Origin: Urbifossiella limnaea
Lineage (GTDB): Bacteria > Planctomycetota > Planctomycetia > Gemmatales > Gemmataceae
Assembly: GCF_007747215.1 (NCBI RefSeq)
Contig: NZ_CP036273.1
Span: forward strand, 2,836,322 to 2,900,321
Direction of reading: 5' to 3'
Length of the DNA stretch: 64,000 nucleotides
Within the stretch, counting starts at the first letter, position 1. Each line of letters starts with the position of its first letter. Positions 60,676-64,000 of this stretch are shown in pieces. The notes beneath the pieces were generated by a model that saw only the letters and a program-made list of their open reading frames with translations, was not told the DNA's origin and made no database searches. A program made the position numbers and the translations under genes.

Positions 60676-62067
60676 ATGTCCGCCGCGCCCGAGCCGCTGC
60701 AAGTTCTCGTCATCGACGACGACAAGCTGCTAGCCGAGACGATCGCCGAGAGCCTGGAGCGCCGCGGCCACGCCGTCACCGTCGCCACCAGCGGCCGGGC
60801 CGGCTCCGCGAAGCTCGACAGCGACCCGTTCGACGTGGTGCTGACGGACCTGCGCATGGCCGACGTGGACGGCCTGGCCATCGTCGAGAAGGCCCGCAAG
60901 GTGCTGCCGGACGCGGAGGTGTTCGTCGTCACCGGGTACGCCGAGGTGAAGACGGCCGTGGAGGCGATGAAGCGCGGGGCGTCGCACTACCTCACGAAGC
61001 CGCTCGACCTGGCCGAGCTGCGGGCGGTCGTGGACAAGTCGGCCGAGCGGGTTCGTACCGTCCGTGACCTGCGCCGGCAACTGGACGAGAAGTTCGGCTA
61101 CGAGGGCGTCGTCGGCAACAGCCCGCGGATGCAGCGGGTGCTGCAACTCCTCAAGGCGTACGCCCCGACCACGGCCTCCGTGCTGATTCTCGGCGAGAAC
61201 GGCACGGGAAAGGAACTGGCCGCGCGGGCGCTGCACACCAACAGCCCGCGGAAGGGGCGGCCGTTCGTGGCGATGAACTGCGCCGCGCTCAACGAGAACC
61301 TGCTCGACGACGACATGTTCGGCCACGAGGACGGTGCGTTCACCGGGGCGCGGGGGCGGCGGGCCGGGCGGTTCGAACACGCCAACGGCGGCACCCTGTT
61401 CCTCGACGAGGTGGGCGACATGCCGCTCGCCCTCCAGGCCAAGCTGTTGCGGGTGCTGGAGAACGGCGAGGTGACGCGGATCGGTGCCAACGACTCGATC
61501 CGGGTGGACGTGCGCATCCTCGCCGCGACGAACCGCGACCTGGAGGCCGCGATCAAGGACGGCAAGTTCCGCCTCGACCTGTACCACCGGCTGAAGGTCG
61601 GCGTGGTGAAACTCCCCGCCCTGCGCGAGCGGCGCGAGGACGTGCCGCAGTTGGCGGCGCACTTCCTGAAGGATTTGGCGAAGCGCCACGGCAAGGTGGT
61701 GCCGAAGGTGGCGCCGGCGGTGTGGAAGGCGCTCGAAGCGCACGACTGGCCGGGCAACGTCCGCGAGCTGCGGAACCTTCTCGACTCGATGCTCGTCCTC
61801 GACCTCGACGGCGAGCTGACGCTCGACGACCTGCCCGAGGATTCGGGCCTGAAGCCGGCGGCGGAGGGTGGCGGGCTGGCGTCGGGCAGCGATCAGCTGA
61901 TCGGCCGGCCGCTGGCGGAGGTGGAGCGGTACTACATGGAGAAGGCGCTGGAGCTGACGACCGGGAACCGCGAGGAGGCGGCCCGGCTGCTCGGCATCGG
62001 CGAGCGGACGCTGTACCGCAACCTCCAGAAGTGGAAGAATGAGGGGAGCGGGGACGAGGCCGACTGA
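60676..62067 (+). CDS. NtrC-family sigma54-dependent response regulator
   Basis: A 463-residue transcription activator. The receiver domain (8-120) has D14-D16, phospho-acceptor D58 (VVLTDLRM), T86 and K108. The AAA+ domain has Walker A GENGTGKE (173-180), the sigma54-contacting GAFTGA (220-225), and LFLDEVGDM. A Fis-type DNA-binding end is present (REEAARLLGIGERTLYRNLQ). It should activate sigma54 promoters on phosphorylation; no histidine kinase is in the window. It starts 30 bases after the caspase-like gene and may be expressed with it. Confidence 0.92.
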   Translation: MSAAPEPLQVLVIDDDKLLAETIAESLERRGHAVTVATSGRAGSAKLDSDPFDVVLTDLRMADVDGLAIVEKARKVLPDAEVFVVTGYAEVKTAVEAMKRGASHYLTKPLDLAELRAVVDKSAERVRTVRDLRRQLDEKFGYEGVVGNSPRMQRVLQLLKAYAPTTASVLILGENGTGKELAARALHTNSPRKGRPFVAMNCAALNENLLDDDMFGHEDGAFTGARGRRAGRFEHANGGTLFLDEVGDMPLALQAKLLRVLENGEVTRIGANDSIRVDVRILAATNRDLEAAIKDGKFRLDLYHRLKVGVVKLPALRERREDVPQLAAHFLKDLAKRHGKVVPKVAPAVWKALEAHDWPGNVRELRNLLDSMLVLDLDGELTLDDLPEDSGLKPAAEGGGLASGSDQLIGRPLAEVERYYMEKALELTTGNREEAARLLGIGERTLYRNLQKWKNEGSGDEAD

Positions 62068-62148
62068 CCGTCGGCGATACGGGTCAGTCGCACTGCCAGC
62101 CGGCAACTGAGCTTCCGCCGCCCCCGGCCGCCGGCCGATAGTAGACGC

Positions 62149-64000
62149 ATGGCCCGCATCCAGCAACTTCCGCCGCACGTCGTCGCCAAGATCGCCGCCG
62201 GCGAGGTCATCGAGCGGCCGTCGTCGGTCGTCAAGGAACTCGTCGAGAACTCCATCGACGCCGGCAGCACCCGCATCGACATCGACCTGGAGGTCGGCGG
62301 CACGGAGCTCATCCGCGTCGCCGACGACGGCCACGGAATCGAGCCGGACGACCTGGCCCTCGCCTTCGCCCAGCACGCCACCAGCAAGCTAACGTCCGCC
62401 GACGACCTGTTCGCCATCAGCTCCATGGGCTTCCGCGGTGAGGCGCTCGCGTCGATCGCCGGCGTCGGCAAGGTGACGCTCCAGTCGCGGCCGCCGGCGC
62501 TCGCCAGCGGGTGTGAGGTGCGGTGCGACGGCGGCGACCTGTCGGCGGTGCGGCCGTGGAACGGGTCGCCGGGCACGCGGGTCGAGGTGCGGCACCTCTT
62601 TTACAACGTGCCGGTGCGGAAGAAGTTTCTCAAGAGCGTCGCCACCGAGCTGGGCCACGTCTGCGAGACGGTGACGCGGCTGGCGCTCGGGAACCCCGGC
62701 CTCCACCTCGTGCTGCGGCACAACGGCAAGCTCGTGTATGAGGTCCCCGCGACGGCCGGACTCGCGGACCGCATCGGCCTGTTCTTCGGCGCCGAGGTCC
62801 GCGACACGCTGTACGAGATCGACAGCGGCCCGGGCCGGCAGCGGGTCGTCGGCTACGTCGCCGACCCGAAGTGCGACCGCGGCAACGCGAAACTGCAATA
62901 CCTGTTCGTGAACGGCCGATGGTTCCGCGACCGTAGCCTGGCCCACGCGCTGCAAGAGAGCTATCGCGGGCTGCTGATGACGGGCCGGTACGCCGTCGGC
63001 TTCCTGTTCCTGACGGTGCCGCCGGACAGTGTGGACGTGAACGTCCATCCCACGAAGGCGGAGGTCCGCTTCCAGGAAAACTCGCTGGTCTACTCCCTGG
63101 TCCGCGCCACGGTGAAGGCCCGCTTGCTCCGCGAGAACCTCGTACCGTACCTGGCTGCTCCCGCCGGCGAAGCCGTGGGCGCCGGCCCGCGCTCCGAGGC
63201 GCCCGACACGCCGGCGCTGTTCTCGCCGCGGCAGGCGGTGTCGGACCGGACCGTCGCACCGTGGGAGATGCCGCCCGCGGCGTGGCGGGCAGAGCTCGTC
63301 GCGCCGCCCGAAGGGCGCGCGGCCGATCCGTTCGCGGGGCTCGTGCGCACGGCGGCAGCTGCGCCGCGGCTGCCCCTCGACGCGCCGGCCGGTGCCGAAA
63401 CCGTCCCGACGGCCGAACCCGCTCCGCCTCCCGCGGCCGGCGCCCCGGAACTCACGCCGTTCCCGCTGCCGCCGCCGGGCACCGCGCTGCAGGTTCACGA
63501 CTCGTACCTCGTGCTCGAAACGACCGACGGGATGCTCGTGATCGACCAGCACGCGCTGCACGAGCGGATCCTCTTCGAGCAGTTCCGCCGCCGCATCCGC
63601 GACGGCAAGCTCGAAGTGCAACGGCTCCTCATCCCGGAGCCGATCGACCTGCCGGCCGAGCAGGCGGCGCTCGTCCTCGAGGCGGCCGACACCCTCCGCG
63701 AACTCGGCCTCGACGTGTCCGACTTCGGCGGCAACACGGTGCTGCTGGCGAGCTACCCGACGCTCCTCGGCCGCCGGCCGCCGCACGAGATTTTCCAGGG
63801 CGTGGTCGATTACCTGCTCACGAGGGAGCGCCCGCCGACGCGAGACGCTCTGCTCCACGACCTGACGGCGACGATGGCCTGTAAGGCGGCGGTGAAGGCC
63901 GGCGACCGGCTGTCGCCGGAGGAGATTTCGTACCTGCTCCACCTCCGCGAGATGGCCGAGGACAGCCACCACTGCCCGCACGGCCGGCCGACGTCGCTCC
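62149..64000 (+). CDS. mutL: DNA mismatch repair protein MutL, 3' end beyond the window
   Basis: 617 codons are visible and the frame is open at the window edge. The N-terminal GHKL ATPase has AAGEVIERPSSVVKELVENS, DAG and DDGHGI, and GFRGEALASI. The linker (about 330-440) is Pro/Ala-rich. The C-terminal endonuclease motif is DQHALHERILFE near 464-475, fitting DQHA-x2-E-x4-E, so this is an endonuclease-type MutL, not the E. coli inactive type. SxxCP HGRP-like zinc/dimer residues (DSHHCPHGRP) are the last seen. MutL couples MutS mismatch recognition to strand removal. Confidence 0.94.
   Translation, partial: MARIQQLPPHVVAKIAAGEVIERPSSVVKELVENSIDAGSTRIDIDLEVGGTELIRVADDGHGIEPDDLALAFAQHATSKLTSADDLFAISSMGFRGEALASIAGVGKVTLQSRPPALASGCEVRCDGGDLSAVRPWNGSPGTRVEVRHLFYNVPVRKKFLKSVATELGHVCETVTRLALGNPGLHLVLRHNGKLVYEVPATAGLADRIGLFFGAEVRDTLYEIDSGPGRQRVVGYVADPKCDRGNAKLQYLFVNGRWFRDRSLAHALQESYRGLLMTGRYAVGFLFLTVPPDSVDVNVHPTKAEVRFQENSLVYSLVRATVKARLLRENLVPYLAAPAGEAVGAGPRSEAPDTPALFSPRQAVSDRTVAPWEMPPAAWRAELVAPPEGRAADPFAGLVRTAAAAPRLPLDAPAGAETVPTAEPAPPPAAGAPELTPFPLPPPGTALQVHDSYLVLETTDGMLVIDQHALHERILFEQFRRRIRDGKLEVQRLLIPEPIDLPAEQAALVLEAADTLRELGLDVSDFGGNTVLLASYPTLLGRRPPHEIFQGVVDYLLTRERPPTRDALLHDLTATMACKAAVKAGDRLSPEEISYLLHLREMAEDSHHCPHGRPTSL

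Overview
The window reads as chromosome of a GC-rich planctomycete, most likely a Gemmata-type (Gemmataceae) bacterium. Supporting signs are a BBP7-type outer-membrane barrel, a DUF1559 pseudopilin, two DUF1080 secreted proteins, a giant secreted subtilase with the N-terminal EALEDR motif and VCBS/FG-GAP repeats, a Ser/Thr kinase fused to WD40 repeats, a caspase-like protein, frequent GTG starts, weak Shine-Dalgarno signals and mostly single-gene transcription units. The assignment rests on gene content and family knowledge only. I see no rRNA, tRNA, CRISPR array, prophage, transposase or integrase.

Layout. 0-5 kb: 5' part of an ArgA-like amino-acid kinase, a thioredoxin reductase, and a three-gene minus-strand operon (tagaturonate epimerase, mannonate oxidoreductase-like SDR, Rieske oxygenase). 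5-10 kb: an extremely acidic small protein, a metallophosphoesterase, a cytochrome c'-like protein, a DUF4129 membrane protein and an SDR. 10-16.5 kb: the 1795-residue subtilase and a secreted unknown. 16.5-21.5 kb: HEAT-repeat protein, CsrA, an RRM RNA-binding protein, a BBP7 barrel and HemB. 21.5-24.3 kb: a probable iron/heme locus: PepSY (PiuB-type) membrane protein, lipoprotein and DUF1559 pseudopilin, divergent from HemP across a Fur-like box. 24.5-32.7 kb: two paralogous surface proteins, HflX, a GT87-type membrane protein, a DUF374 acyltransferase, DapF and a small unknown. 32.7-39.2 kb: an RND pump with its adaptor, and an MFS transporter. 39.3-45.9 kb: two DUF1080 proteins, an HtrA-type protease, a GT2 glycosyltransferase, YchF and a quinone-reductase-like protein. 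46-54.5 kb: the kinase-WD40 protein, an APC permease, a STAS protein with an unknown partner, and glutamine synthetase. 54.4-64 kb: a Wzc-like BY-kinase, small TPR and DUF1579 proteins, a lone CoA-transferase A-type subunit, a caspase-like protein without its catalytic dyad, an NtrC-type regulator and the start of MutL.

The most unusual structural feature is a set of long intergenic inverted repeats at gene 3' ends. In two families each arm is itself a small REP-like palindrome with a GTGA or GTCA loop, so each full element resembles a REP doublet (REPIN/BIME-like). They lie mainly between convergent genes, and several supply or abut the stop codons of the flanking genes. The other observations I rate highly are the Fur-like divergent heme/pseudopilin locus, the pseudo-caspase, the subtilase with Glu in place of the catalytic His, and evidence for a rare ATC start codon in hflX.
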